Under the pieces are notes generated by a model. The model was not told the origin of the DNA. It searched no databases and saw only the letters and a program-made list of their open reading frames with translations. The position numbers and the translations under genes were made by a program. DNA of 64,000 nucleotides from Streptomyces sp. AC550_RSS872. GTDB lineage: Bacteria; Actinomycetota; Actinomycetes; Streptomycetales; Streptomycetaceae. The stretch is from the NCBI RefSeq assembly GCF_019049285.1, contig NZ_JAGMUL010000005.1, positions 124,001 to 188,000 on the forward strand, written 5' to 3'. Positions 19,793 through 28,827 of the stretch are shown piece after piece. How positions within the stretch are numbered: position 1 is the first letter of the stretch; each line of letters opens with the position of its first letter.

Positions 19793-20474
19793 AGCCCCGG
19801 TGCAGGGCCACGACCCCGCCCGTCAGGTTCCGCCAGGCCACCTTGGACCAGCCGGCCTTGCGCAGGTGCTCGGCGAGGGCCGGCTGGTCGGGCCAGGCGC
19901 GGATGGACTCGGCGAGGTAGACGTAGGCGTCCGGGTTCGAGGACACCGCGCGGGCGACCGGCGGCAGGGCGCGCATCAGGTACTCGGTGTAGACCGTGCG
20001 GAACGGCGCCCAGGTCGGGTGCGAGAACTCGCAGATCACGACCCGGCCGCCGGGCCGCGTCACCCGGTACATCTCCCGCAGGGCGGCATCGAAGTCCTGG
20101 ACGTTGCGCAGCCCGAAGGAGATCGTCACGGCGTCGAAGGTGTCGTCCTTGAACGGCAGCCTCGTCGCGTCCCCCGCCGTGAACGGCAGCCAGGTGTGCT
20201 TGCGCTTGCCGACCTGGAGCATCCCGAGGGAGAAGTCGCAGGGGACGACGTACGCACCGGTCTGCGCGAAGGGCAGGGACGAGGTGCCCGTGCCGGCCGC
20301 CAGGTCGAGGACCTTCTGCGCGGGGCGGGCGTCGACCGCCTTCGCCACCTCCTTGCGCCAGACACGGTCCTGGCCGAGCGACAGCACGTCGTTCGTCAGG
20401 TCGTACCGTTCCGCCACGTCGTCGAACATCGAGGCGACTTCGTGCGGCTGCTTGTTCAGGGATGCGCGGGTCAC
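19779..20474 (-). CDS. menG: Demethylmenaquinone methyltransferase
   Basis: SAM-dependent enzyme that adds the final C-methyl group to make menaquinone, 231 aa. Signature stretches of the UbiE/MenG family are present: [26 protein letters not shown] at the N-terminus, [16 protein letters not shown] (SAM motif I) near residue 50, and [23 protein letters not shown] near residue 120. I chose the GTG at 20474 ([16 protein letters not shown]) because it gives the normal family length; the longer frame upstream looks non-coding. In Streptomyces this step completes the futalosine-derived pathway. Confidence 0.93.
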   Translation of the reverse strand: MTRASLNKQPHEVASMFDDVAERYDLTNDVLSLGQDRVWRKEVAKAVDARPAQKVLDLAAGTGTSSLPFAQTGAYVVPCDFSLGMLQVGKRKHTWLPFTAGDATRLPFKDDTFDAVTISFGLRNVQDFDAALREMYRVTRPGGRVVICEFSHPTWAPFRTVYTEYLMRALPPVARAVSSNPDAYVYLAESIRAWPDQPALAEHLRKAGWSKVAWRNLTGGVVALHRGFKQS

Positions 20475-20796
20475 GGGCCCATTGTGGCAGTACGGCCCCG
20501 ACGCCCCCGCAGTACCCGGCCGATGCGTCTCACGGCAGCAGCCTTGCCTTCTCCTTCCCGGCCACCAGCCGATGCCGAACATCAACCGCCGGCTCTCCAG
20601 CGGCAGGCGGTCCTGCTGTGCGCCCCCACCGTCATCCCACCCCCGCCGGCGTCCCGACCTCACCGGTCCGCTTCAGCTTCTGCCGGCGCAGGTGGCCGCC
20701 CGTCAGCGCGGTGATGCGGGAGTGAATAGCCGGCGCCCACGCGGCGGAGCCGCACATCGATACCGCCCCGCGGCCCTTGGCACAGGGGCGGTCCCG
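20475..20796. other. Intergenic stretch between menG and the amidohydrolase-like gene
   Basis: 322 bp without a convincing gene on either strand. It must hold the menG promoter (minus strand), though no clear -35/-10 pair was recognised. It also contains the hairpin at 20762-20792 just after the stop of the amidohydrolase-like gene. Confidence 0.5.
20762..20792 (-). terminator. Hairpin after the amidohydrolase-like gene
   Basis: A perfect 8-bp stem, ACCGCCCC with GGGGCGGT, closes a 15-nt loop and begins 4 bp after the stop codon of the minus-strand gene ending at 20797. Position and stability suggest a transcription terminator; no U-tract follows. Confidence 0.55.
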
Positions 20797-21402
20797 TCAC
20801 CGTCGGCGGTAGACGATCCGGCCTTCCGCCACCGTCGCCACGCACGTCCCCGCGCCGTTCTCGGCCAGTTCCGTCTCGTCCTGTACGTCGAAGAACGCGA
20901 ACCGGGCGGCCGAGCCCTGCTCCCTCGGCGGCGCGAACTCCACCGGCGACCCGCAGGCGTACGGATCGAGCGACGCAGGTCCGCGGGGCCGCCCGAGACG
21001 GCCCACGACACCGAGCCCCGAGCGGTGTACGGCGTCGCGCACCGCGCGGTTGCGCATCGACTCGCAGGCCGCCGCGACCGTGCCGTGGGCCAGCATCCTC
21101 TGCACCCCGCGCCGGGCGCTGGCGCCCCAACGGGCCTCGTCCATCGCGAGAGCGGCGAGGGCACCACCGGTCAGCGGCTCGGTGCCCAGCTCGTCGGCCT
21201 CGCGCGGATCGGGATGGTACGTCTCCTCCAGCAGCTCGTTGCCGTAGAGGTTGACGAATCCGGGCGTCAGAATGCCCGGCCACTGGCGCACCCGCGCCCG
21301 TGGATGCGCCGCGACCAGATCCGCCAGCTGCCCCGCGTCCGCGATCCACGCGCCCTTCACGACGAGCGCGTGGCCCCTGGAGTCGGCGTGGATCGTCAGC
21401 AC
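20797..21402 (-). CDS. Imidazolonepropionase / aminodeoxyfutalosine deaminase-like composite-domain protein, catalytic residues missing
   Basis: 201 aa. The N-terminus resembles the small beta-sandwich domain of amidohydrolases (LVVKGAWIADAG), leading to PGILTPGFVNLYGNELLEE, which occupies the place where active amidohydrolases have PG-V-N-H-x-H. The metal-binding HxH is replaced by YGN, and the protein is about half the length of a full amidohydrolase; the C-terminal FDVQDETELAENGAGTCVATVAEGRIVYRR strand pattern closes the composite domain. It ends 7 bp upstream-side of mqnC (next gene down the strand is menG). A link to menaquinone synthesis is suggested only by location. Confidence 0.7.
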   Translation of the reverse strand: MLTIHADSRGHALVVKGAWIADAGQLADLVAAHPRARVRQWPGILTPGFVNLYGNELLEETYHPDPREADELGTEPLTGGALAALAMDEARWGASARRGVQRMLAHGTVAAACESMRNRAVRDAVHRSGLGVVGRLGRPRGPASLDPYACGSPVEFAPPREQGSAARFAFFDVQDETELAENGAGTCVATVAEGRIVYRRR

Positions 21403-21409
21403 GGGCGGG

Positions 21410-22624
21410 TCAGTTGGAGGCGAGGAGCTTCAGCTCGGGGTGGGCGGTGCCGCCCTCGATCGCGGTGGACGAGATGTGGGACATGACGCGCGCGTCGACG
21501 GGGTCGTTCGCCGGGTCGTCGTGCACGACCAGGTGCTCGTACGTCGTGGAGCGCTGGGCCGGCACCCGCCCCGCCGTACGGATCATGTCGATCATTTCCT
21601 GGAGGTTGGAGCGGTGCTTGGCGCCGGCCGCCGAGACGACGTTCTCCTCCAGCATGACCGAGCCGAGGTCGTCGGCGCCGTAGTGCAACGTCAGCTGGCC
21701 GGCGTCCTGGCCGGTGGTCAGCCACGAGCCCTGGATGTGGGCGATGTTGTCCATGAAGATCCGGGCGATCGCGATCATCCGCAGGTACTCGAAGATCGTG
21801 GCCTGCGTGCGGCCCTTGAGGTGGTTGTTCTGCGGCTGGTAGAGGTACGGGATGAAGGCCCTGAAGCCCCCGGTCCGGTCCTGGACGTCACGGATCATCC
21901 GCAGGTGCTCGATACGCTCGGCGTTGGTCTCGCCGGTGCCCATGAGCATCGTCGACGTGGACTCGACGCCGAGGTTGTGCGCGGTCTCCATGATCTCCAG
22001 CCAGCGCTCACCGCTCTCCTTCAGCGGGGCGATGGCCTTGCGCGGCCGCTCGGGCAGCAGCTCGGCGCCGGCGCCCGCGAAGGAGTCGAGGCCGGCCTCG
22101 TGGATCCGCGTGATGGCCTCCTCGACCGACACACCGGAGATCCGGGCCATGTGCTCGACCTCGCTCGCCCCCAGGCTGTGGATGACGAGTTGCGGAAACT
22201 CCTTCTTGATGGCGGCGAAGTGCTTCTCGTAGTACTCGACGCCGTAGTCCGGGTGGTGGCCGCCCTGGAACATGATCTGCGTACCGCCGAGCTCGACGGT
22301 CTCCGCGCAGCGCCGCAGGATGTCGTCCAGGTCGCGGGTCCATCCCTTGGCCGTGTCCTTCGGCGGGGCGTAGAAGGCACAGAACTTGCACGCCGTGACG
22401 CACACGTTCGTGTAGTTGATGTTGCGCTCGATGATGTACGTCGCGATGTGCTCGGTGCCCGCGTACCTGCGGCGGCGTACGGCGTCGGCGGCGGCGCCCA
22501 GCGCGTGCAGCGGGGCGTCGCGGTAGAGGACGAGCGCTTCCTCGGGGGTGATCCGCCCACCCGCCGCGGCACGGTCGAGGACGGCTGTGACATCAAACGA
22601 CGTGAGGTCGGCCTTCTCGGTCAC
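21410..22624 (-). CDS. mqnC: Cyclic dehypoxanthinyl futalosine synthase
   Basis: Radical SAM enzyme of the futalosine menaquinone pathway; it cyclises dehypoxanthine futalosine. 404 aa. The 4Fe-4S motif CVTACKFC (CxxxCxxC) lies near residues 75-82 after NINYTNV. The MqnC-type body follows, including GGHHPDYGVEYYE, STSTMLMGTGET and YQPQNNHLKGRTQATIFEYL. I chose the GTG at 22624 because AAGGGA sits eight bases before it; a TTG seven codons upstream is possible. In S. coelicolor the orthologue is, from memory, SCO4550. Confidence 0.95.
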   Translation of the reverse strand: MTEKADLTSFDVTAVLDRAAAGGRITPEEALVLYRDAPLHALGAAADAVRRRRYAGTEHIATYIIERNINYTNVCVTACKFCAFYAPPKDTAKGWTRDLDDILRRCAETVELGGTQIMFQGGHHPDYGVEYYEKHFAAIKKEFPQLVIHSLGASEVEHMARISGVSVEEAITRIHEAGLDSFAGAGAELLPERPRKAIAPLKESGERWLEIMETAHNLGVESTSTMLMGTGETNAERIEHLRMIRDVQDRTGGFRAFIPYLYQPQNNHLKGRTQATIFEYLRMIAIARIFMDNIAHIQGSWLTTGQDAGQLTLHYGADDLGSVMLEENVVSAAGAKHRSNLQEMIDMIRTAGRVPAQRSTTYEHLVVHDDPANDPVDARVMSHISSTAIEGGTAHPELKLLASN

Positions 22625-22697
22625 CGGTGGCGTCCCTTTCGTCAAGGGGGTTGGACGGACCTGACCAGCCTACGCCAGCGTTTTCGGGGTCCGTAGG

Positions 22698-23483
22698 TCA
22701 GGCCGCGTACGCGCCGATCAGCAGCCCCACGAACGCCCCGCCGAGCAGGAACGGCCCGAACGGTATCGCCGTCTTGCGCCCGGCCCTGCGCAGCAGCACG
22801 AGGGCCCAGCCGTAGAGCGCCCCGAACAGGAACCCGGCGAAGGTGCCGAGCATGACCGTCGGCCAGCCGTACCAGCCCAGCGCCGCCCCCACCCCGAGCG
22901 CCAGCTTCACGTCGCCGAAGCCCATGCCACCGGGGTTGACGAGGTACAGCACGTAGTAGCCGGCGCCGAGCGCGAGCGTGGCCCACAGGGCGGTGGACCA
23001 GTCACCGGCGTGCTCGGGGACCAGGGCGACCAGGCCGAGCAGGGCCGGTGTGGCGACCGCCAGCGTGAGGGTGAGCGGGTTGGGCAGCCGCCGTACCCGG
23101 AAGTCGACGGCCGTGAGCAGGACGCCGACGGGCGCCAGCAGCAGCCAGACGCCCAGCTCGGGCCGGGTGTCGGTGGCGGCGGCGAGGGCGGCGCAGACGA
23201 GGGCGGTGACGGTGGCCATGAGGGCGGTGCCGGGCCCGTACGTCCGCGCGCCCTCGCACTCCCGGCACCGGGCCCGACCGATCCACGCGGTCCACCCGGC
23301 CACTCCAGCCCTCCCGGTCCTCCCGGTCTCCCCGGTCCTCCCCCGGAGCCGATGTCCGCCCGGACACCGCTCCCGCCACTCCTCCCCCTCCGGCACGGAG
23401 AAGCGATACGCGGCCCGGGGCAGCAGCGCCCCCGCCGCCGCACCCCAGATCGCGGCGACGAGCACCAGCAGGGCGGTGTTCAT
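22698..23483 (-). CDS. Type IV prepilin peptidase / A24 family peptidase
   Basis: Integral-membrane aspartic peptidase of 261 aa with about seven hydrophobic segments. The two catalytic aspartates of the family are seen in TAVDFRVRRLPNPLTL (near residue 122) and GMGFGDVKLALGVGAALGW (near 186, the GxGD motif). The N-terminal loop contains CPGGHRL and CRECEG, which could form a zinc-binding site but is not the standard methylase domain. In actinobacteria such enzymes process Flp/Tad pilins; no pilin gene is adjacent. The ATG at 23483 begins a normal first helix. Confidence 0.85.
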   Translation of the reverse strand: MNTALLVLVAAIWGAAAGALLPRAAYRFSVPEGEEWRERCPGGHRLRGRTGETGRTGRAGVAGWTAWIGRARCRECEGARTYGPGTALMATVTALVCAALAAATDTRPELGVWLLLAPVGVLLTAVDFRVRRLPNPLTLTLAVATPALLGLVALVPEHAGDWSTALWATLALGAGYYVLYLVNPGGMGFGDVKLALGVGAALGWYGWPTVMLGTFAGFLFGALYGWALVLLRRAGRKTAIPFGPFLLGGAFVGLLIGAYAA

Positions 23484-23654
23484 GACGGATGTCCTGGCGT
23501 CGGGTACGAAGGGAGAAGGGAGGGAATATGAGGATCTGTTGAAGGTACCGAGATCATATGGACTCCCGCCGACCCCGTCGAAGGCGGCGCCGAAGACGCA
23601 CTCAGTAGAGTGCCGCGAACAACAGCGGTCGGCGTGACACGGGGGAAGACGGCA

Positions 23655-25262
23655 GTGCGCACAACCATGGCAAACGGCATACGCAGGACCCGGCACCCAT
23701 GGCACACGCACGCAGCGCGCATGCTCCTCGCCCTCTGCGCCCTGGCAGCCCTGTTCACCACCGCCACAGCCCCCGCCCGGGCGGCCACCGACACCGCTCC
23801 CCAGGCCGCCTACCTCGCCGACCGCCTCCGCGAGAACCCGGTCCACGTCACCGACCAACTCCCCCGCGAGGTACCGCAGTCCACGGCCGCCGCCTTCGCC
23901 AAGGTGGCCAAGCGCACCGGCGTACCGACGTACGTCCTCGTCCTCCCGAGTCTGAGCGGCGCGGACCCGGGTCTGCTCGACGCGGTCCACAAGCGGCTCG
24001 GCCGGGACGGACTGTACGTGCTCGTCGACGAGTCGACGGTGACGGACGCCGTGGCGTACGGAGTCGACGCCCCGGCGGACGACGCCTGGACGGTCGCCCT
24101 CTACGAACTCCCCTACGACGCGGGCCCGCTGCGCCGCTTCGAGCGCTTCGCCGAGGTCATCGCGCAGGGCGACGCGAAGGCGGCGGCCGCGCGGGCGGAA
24201 GCGGCACGCGCGAAGTACGACGACGGCGCCGAACCCGCGGACGTGTACATCGACTCGACCGAACGCAGCGACCAGTCGTCCCTCACGGGTGTCCTGCTCG
24301 TCGTCGTGCCGCTGCTGATCCTGGTGCTGGTTCCGTACGTACGGCGCTGGTGGCACCGCCTCTCGCGAACCCCCGAGGCCAAGGGCCCCAAGCAGAGCAG
24401 GCAATCCAAGCAGGCCAAGCAGTCCAAGCAGTCCAAGCAGGCCAAGCGGAGCAAGCAGGCCAAGGGGCCCGCGGTGCCCAAGGCGAGCCGCGCGCTGCGC
24501 TGGACCGTCGCGGTCCTGGCCCTCGGCTCCGCCGTCGCCATCGTCGTGACCGCCCCGCTCGTCCACGACCAGACCAGGTCGAGCTGGTCGCCGCCGCCCC
24601 GGGCGATCGAGCTCAACGCCCGCCTCGACCGGGTGGCGGAGGGCCTGGCCGAGGACCCGGTGTACGCGGACCCGGAGAGCCCGCGGGTCCTGGACGCCGC
24701 TCAACTGGACCGGCTCCACGACCGCATCCGTGCGTTCGCACGCTCCGAGGGCGGCGGCCCGGTCTTCGTCTCGCTCGTCCCGCAGCTGACGGAGGACGAG
24801 TCCGGCGGCGACGAGGCGGCGTTCGCCGCGGCGGTCTACGACAAGCTGGGCGAGGACGGGGTGTACGTCGTCGCCGATCCGCTGCACGGCTCCATCGACG
24901 TCTTCAACTACGGCCTGCGGCTGGACAGTTACAGCATCGCCTTCGATCTGCCGGAGTCCATCACGGTCGGCGACGACCATGCCGACGACGCCGACGACCA
25001 CCTCATGGGCAGCCGCCTCGCCGCTTTGATGACCGTCCTCGGCAAGACCGAGCGCACGGACGAGCCGACCACGGCCGACACCCCGTACCCGGTGACGGAC
25101 GCCGTGCGCGAGGACGAGCTGCCCCCGCTCTTCGGCCCCGACTTCTGGGCGGCCCTTTTTCCGGGCGTTCTGGTGGCCGGAGCGGTCTTCGGGGTGGTGG
25201 CGGCCCTGCTGGGGATCGTGGGCAGGGTGCTGCGGCGCCGGAATCCGGAACCGGCCGTGTGA
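23655..25262 (+). CDS. Membrane protein with duplicated extracellular domain, function unknown
   Basis: 535 aa from a GTG preceded by GGGGGAAG. Order: signal peptide ending APARAATD; extracellular domain A (LADRLRENPVHV ... YVLVLPSLSG ... LLDAVHKRLGRDGLYVLVDE); a membrane helix (LTGVLLVVVPLLILVLVPYV) near residue 220; a Lys/Gln/Ser repeat (SKQAKQSKQSKQAK) at about 240-275; another helix near 285; domain B (VAEGLAEDPVYA ... PVFVSLVPQL ... AAVYDKLGEDGVYVVAD); and a last helix near 510. Domains A and B align, so the protein arose by internal duplication. They are faintly reminiscent of TPM-type lumenal domains. Divergent from the prepilin peptidase gene. Confidence 0.75.
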   Translation: MRTTMANGIRRTRHPWHTHAARMLLALCALAALFTTATAPARAATDTAPQAAYLADRLRENPVHVTDQLPREVPQSTAAAFAKVAKRTGVPTYVLVLPSLSGADPGLLDAVHKRLGRDGLYVLVDESTVTDAVAYGVDAPADDAWTVALYELPYDAGPLRRFERFAEVIAQGDAKAAAARAEAARAKYDDGAEPADVYIDSTERSDQSSLTGVLLVVVPLLILVLVPYVRRWWHRLSRTPEAKGPKQSRQSKQAKQSKQSKQAKRSKQAKGPAVPKASRALRWTVAVLALGSAVAIVVTAPLVHDQTRSSWSPPPRAIELNARLDRVAEGLAEDPVYADPESPRVLDAAQLDRLHDRIRAFARSEGGGPVFVSLVPQLTEDESGGDEAAFAAAVYDKLGEDGVYVVADPLHGSIDVFNYGLRLDSYSIAFDLPESITVGDDHADDADDHLMGSRLAALMTVLGKTERTDEPTTADTPYPVTDAVREDELPPLFGPDFWAALFPGVLVAGAVFGVVAALLGIVGRVLRRRNPEPAV

Positions 25263-25300
25263 GGGTGTGCTCTGCTGAGCCACATACGTAGGGGGTTGTC

Positions 25301-26377
25301 GTGAGCCAGGTGCTGTATGGCGAGCGGTCGTGGAATCCGCTGGCGCGGACGGTCGAGCTGACCGAGGACCAGCTGCGGCGCGGCGGCCGGGTGACACCGC
25401 TCGGTGAGCTGAACCTCGGTGCCATGGCCGAGGCGTTCCGGCGCGGGTCCTGGCTCGGGGGCGGCGGGGCGGAACGCCCGCTACAGCGGCTGGCAGCGGG
25501 GCCCGGGATCGTCCCGGTGACCCGCGTCACCGGGACCGCCACGCCGGTGAAGGTACGGCAGGCCGCCGAGTTCGCCCGCGCGCTCGGGGAGTTGGCGGTA
25601 TGGCGGTGTGGCGGACCTGAGCAGGTGGCGGCCCTGGCGGACCGGGCCCGGACCGAGGGCGTACCGCTGTGGATCGCGCGGCGGTTCGCGCCGGGCCCCG
25701 CCGGACCGATCGCCGTCGCCGTGGACCGGCGCCTGGTGCGCGTGGACGTCTGGGGACCCGGGGCTCCCGTCGTCCGCATCCGGGCACCCCACGGATTCCG
25801 CCGGGACTCCCCCCAGCCGGCCAAGGGCCTGCGGCTGACCGTCGGCGACATGACCGCGCAGCTCAGCCTCGACAAGAAGCGGCGCAAGTCGAGGAGTTCC
25901 GTCGAGGTGCGGCTGCCCGGGCAGCGCTGGGTGCTGCGGCGGGAGAACGCGACGAGTTCGTGGCTGCTGCGCGACGAACGGCCCGTCGCCCTGCTGACCC
26001 GCCCCGCGCGCCGCCCGGTGCCCGAGCCGGGCTCGGTACTGCTGCCGCTCGCCCCGGTGCGGTGGGAGAGCCCCGACCCGCTGGATGCCGTCATGGCGCA
26101 CGTCTTCGCCGTCGCCTTCGGGCTCGGGGACACGACGGGCCTGGCGCGCTTCCGGTCTCAGCGGCGCCCGGCGGTCACCGGGGACGAGCCGATCGCCTTC
26201 GACGAGTGGTGGGACCGCCCCTGGTTCACCAACCTCGGCAGCGGCAGCGACGACAACGAGCCCGGCGGCAGCGACGGCTGGGGCTCGGACGGCGGGGACG
26301 GCGGGAGCGGCGGGGACTCCGGTGGGGGCGGCGACGGCGGGGGTGACGGCGGAGGCGGTGGCGGGGGCGGCGACTGA
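25301..26377 (+). CDS. Hypothetical protein with glycine-rich C-terminal tail
   Basis: 358 aa, GTG start preceded by TAGGGGG. Not recognised. The body (residues 1-300) is soluble-looking and rich in Arg; WNPLARTVELTEDQLRRGGRVTPLGELN near the start and LAVWRCGGPEQVAALADRA near residue 105 show no motif I know. The last 60 residues are almost only Gly, Asp and Ser (GGDGGGGGGGGD) after a WWDRPWFTNL motif. It starts 38 bp after the duplicated membrane protein gene in the same direction, so the two may form an operon. Convergent with the kinase gene. Confidence 0.6.
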   Translation: MSQVLYGERSWNPLARTVELTEDQLRRGGRVTPLGELNLGAMAEAFRRGSWLGGGGAERPLQRLAAGPGIVPVTRVTGTATPVKVRQAAEFARALGELAVWRCGGPEQVAALADRARTEGVPLWIARRFAPGPAGPIAVAVDRRLVRVDVWGPGAPVVRIRAPHGFRRDSPQPAKGLRLTVGDMTAQLSLDKKRRKSRSSVEVRLPGQRWVLRRENATSSWLLRDERPVALLTRPARRPVPEPGSVLLPLAPVRWESPDPLDAVMAHVFAVAFGLGDTTGLARFRSQRRPAVTGDEPIAFDEWWDRPWFTNLGSGSDDNEPGGSDGWGSDGGDGGSGGDSGGGGDGGGDGGGGGGGGD

Positions 26378-26392
26378 GGAACAGGTCACGGG

Positions 26393-28735
26393 TCAGACGG
26401 CGGGCATGGCATAGATCACCGCCCCGTTCGCCACCATCAGCCGGTTCCCGGCGAGGGCGATCTGCCAGTCGTCGTAGTCGCTGTCGTCGGTGAAGGTCCA
26501 GCGGACCTTGCCGGTCCTCGCGTCGATGGCCGCGACGCCGCCGCCCAGGGAGGAACCCGCCCCGTACAGCGTCGTCCCGGCCTTGAGGAACGTCTGCGCT
26601 CCCCTGTTGTTCCCGTCGCAGAGCCAGATCCGCTTACCGGTGCGGACGTCGACGGCCCAGACGCCACGGTCGTGGTCCTTGACGTACAGGACACCGTCGA
26701 TGACCCTCGGGCCGTTGAAGCCGCGCCGGCCGTTCGGGGACAGCGTCCAGCGGGTCTTCCCCGTCTCCACGTCCACGGCCGTCAGCTTCTCGCCCGGCAG
26801 GAAGACCAGCCCCTTCCCGACCGTGGGACGCCAGCCCCAGTCGTCGCCGATCTTCTTGGACCACAGCTGGCCGCCGGTGGCGGTGTCGCGGACGGTGACG
26901 TTGAACTTGGAGTCGGTGTAGACCAGGTACCTGCCGGAGACCCTGCCCTTGACGTCGTAGTCGTCGGTGCCCCAGTCGCGCCTTTGCAGCCACACCCTCT
27001 TGCCGGTGGTGTGGCTGATGGCGGCGACGGCCGTGCGGTAGTCGGTGGCGGACTTGGCGTCGCTGAAGTCGGTCGCCGTGACGTAGACGTTCTTGTCGTC
27101 GATGGCGATGGTGTCCTGGACGTGCAGCGACTTGCCGAGCCGGCTCCGCCATGCCTCCTCACCGGTGCCGGCGTCGTACGCGACGAGGATGCCGTCGACG
27201 CCGCTGTCGGACAGGAACACCTTGCCGCCGTGGAAGAGGAGTTGGGCGCCGGCGGGACAGATGTCCGGCTTGGACCAGCGGACCTTGCCCGTCTTCACGT
27301 CGTACGCCACCAGCGGGTCGCCGCTGACCAGGAGCAGGCCGTTGTGGACGAGCAACGGTACGGACGTGCTGGTGCTGTCCTCGGCGACCGTCCTGCGCCA
27401 CAACGGCTGCGGCGCCACCCCGGCCGGCGGGGTCGTGAACGTCTCGTCGGCGGGCTCGGCGGAGGCGCCCTTGCCGTCCTTGCCCGTCGGGGTCCGGGAG
27501 GTGCCGTCGTCCTTGCCGATCCACCACGCCGTGCCACCGCCGACCGCGGCCACGGCGGCCGCACCGCCGAGGGCGAGGGAGAGGGCGCGGCGGCGGGAGG
27601 GCGCGGGGGACGAGCCGAGCCGGACGGTGCCGGGCTGCGGGGTGTCGTGTCCGGGGGCGGGCACCGTCGGGTGGCCGTATCCCGGTGCCGGTGTGCCCGG
27701 TGCAGGGGTGCCGCCCGGTGGCGTGCCGTAGCCGGGCGCGGGCGCCGTGCCGGCGGACGGCGGTCCGTACCCGGCCGCCTGCGGGTACCCGTACCCCGGC
27801 GCCGGTCCGAACTGTGCCGCTGCCTGGGCCTGCTGCTCCGGCGCCTCCAGGTCCAGGATCCCCGCCGCGTGCGTGGCGATCGTCGACGCCACCGCCGACG
27901 GCAGCCAGTCGTGCAGGACGTCCCCGACGCCCCGCGGTGCCAGCGCCGCCACGACCTCGGCGGGAGCCGGCCGCCGGGCCGGGTCCTTCAGCAGACACGC
28001 GCGGATCAGCCCGAGGAGCGAGGGCGGTACGTCCGCCAGGTCCGGCTCCCCGTGCACGACCTGGTAGAGCAGGGCCGCGTGCGAGGCGGCACCGTCCCCG
28101 AAGGCGCTGCGTCCGGTCGCGGCGAAGGCCAGCACCGCGCCCAGCGAGAAGACGTCACCGGCCGGCCCGACGTCCTGTCCGAGGGCCTGCTCCGGCGGCA
28201 TGTAACCGGGCGAACCGACCACGACTCCCGTCTGTGTCATACGACTTCCGTCCACCGCACGCGCGATGCCGAAGTCGATGACCCGTGGGCCGTCGGCGGC
28301 CAGCAGGACGTTCGAGGGCTTGAGGTCGCGGTGGATCAGGCCCGCCCCGTGGACCTCCTGAAGGGCGGCCGCGAGCCCCGCGCCCAGCGCACGGACCGTG
28401 TGCTCGGGCAGCGCGCCATGCGCGGCGACCACGTCGGTGAGGTCGGGACCGAGGACGTACGACGTCGCCAGCCACGGCAGCGGGGCCACCGGGTCGGCGT
28501 CCACGACGGGGGCCGTATGGCGGCCGGAGACCGCCTTGGCTATGTCGACCTCGTGCCGGAAGCGTTCCCGGAAGCCGGCGTCGGCCGCCAGATCAGGCCG
28601 GATCACCTTCACGGCGACGGTGCGGCCACCGGGCGAACGGGCCAGATAGACGCGTCCCATGCCTCCCGCACCGAGCCTGCGCAGCAGTCGGTACCTGCCC
28701 AACTCCCGCGGATCGTCCGGTTGCAGTGTCTCCAT
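26393..28735 (-). CDS. Receptor-type Ser/Thr protein kinase with PQQ-like beta-propeller sensor
   Basis: Hanks-type kinase of 780 aa. The kinase domain fills residues 1-270: glycine loop LGAGGMGRVYLA, lysine in VAVKVIRPD, catalytic HRDLKPSNVLL and DFGIARA. A Pro/Gly/Ala-rich juxtamembrane stretch (about 300-380) leads to one membrane helix (LSLALGGAAAVAAVGGGTAWW) near 385-405. Residues 430-780 contain repeated blades such as GKVRWSKPDI, GEEAWRSRLG, GKRVWLQRRDW and GKTRWTLSPN, typical of an extracellular PQQ-like propeller. It probably senses an external ligand. A second kinase follows upstream, 92 bp away. Confidence 0.92.
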   Translation of the reverse strand: METLQPDDPRELGRYRLLRRLGAGGMGRVYLARSPGGRTVAVKVIRPDLAADAGFRERFRHEVDIAKAVSGRHTAPVVDADPVAPLPWLATSYVLGPDLTDVVAAHGALPEHTVRALGAGLAAALQEVHGAGLIHRDLKPSNVLLAADGPRVIDFGIARAVDGSRMTQTGVVVGSPGYMPPEQALGQDVGPAGDVFSLGAVLAFAATGRSAFGDGAASHAALLYQVVHGEPDLADVPPSLLGLIRACLLKDPARRPAPAEVVAALAPRGVGDVLHDWLPSAVASTIATHAAGILDLEAPEQQAQAAAQFGPAPGYGYPQAAGYGPPSAGTAPAPGYGTPPGGTPAPGTPAPGYGHPTVPAPGHDTPQPGTVRLGSSPAPSRRRALSLALGGAAAVAAVGGGTAWWIGKDDGTSRTPTGKDGKGASAEPADETFTTPPAGVAPQPLWRRTVAEDSTSTSVPLLVHNGLLLVSGDPLVAYDVKTGKVRWSKPDICPAGAQLLFHGGKVFLSDSGVDGILVAYDAGTGEEAWRSRLGKSLHVQDTIAIDDKNVYVTATDFSDAKSATDYRTAVAAISHTTGKRVWLQRRDWGTDDYDVKGRVSGRYLVYTDSKFNVTVRDTATGGQLWSKKIGDDWGWRPTVGKGLVFLPGEKLTAVDVETGKTRWTLSPNGRRGFNGPRVIDGVLYVKDHDRGVWAVDVRTGKRIWLCDGNNRGAQTFLKAGTTLYGAGSSLGGGVAAIDARTGKVRWTFTDDSDYDDWQIALAGNRLMVANGAVIYAMPAV

Positions 28736-28827
28736 GATGGGTCTCCCCCGTCGGCATGCTCGCGTGCGGAGACACAGTAGTAAGAGCGGCTACGGGAGTT
28801 GCCGCCGCTACTCGGCATCCGGCCCCG

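Noticed and set aside
22698..23483. Tad/Flp pilus locus
   Set aside because: Only the prepilin peptidase is present; no ATPase, pilin or Tad membrane genes follow.
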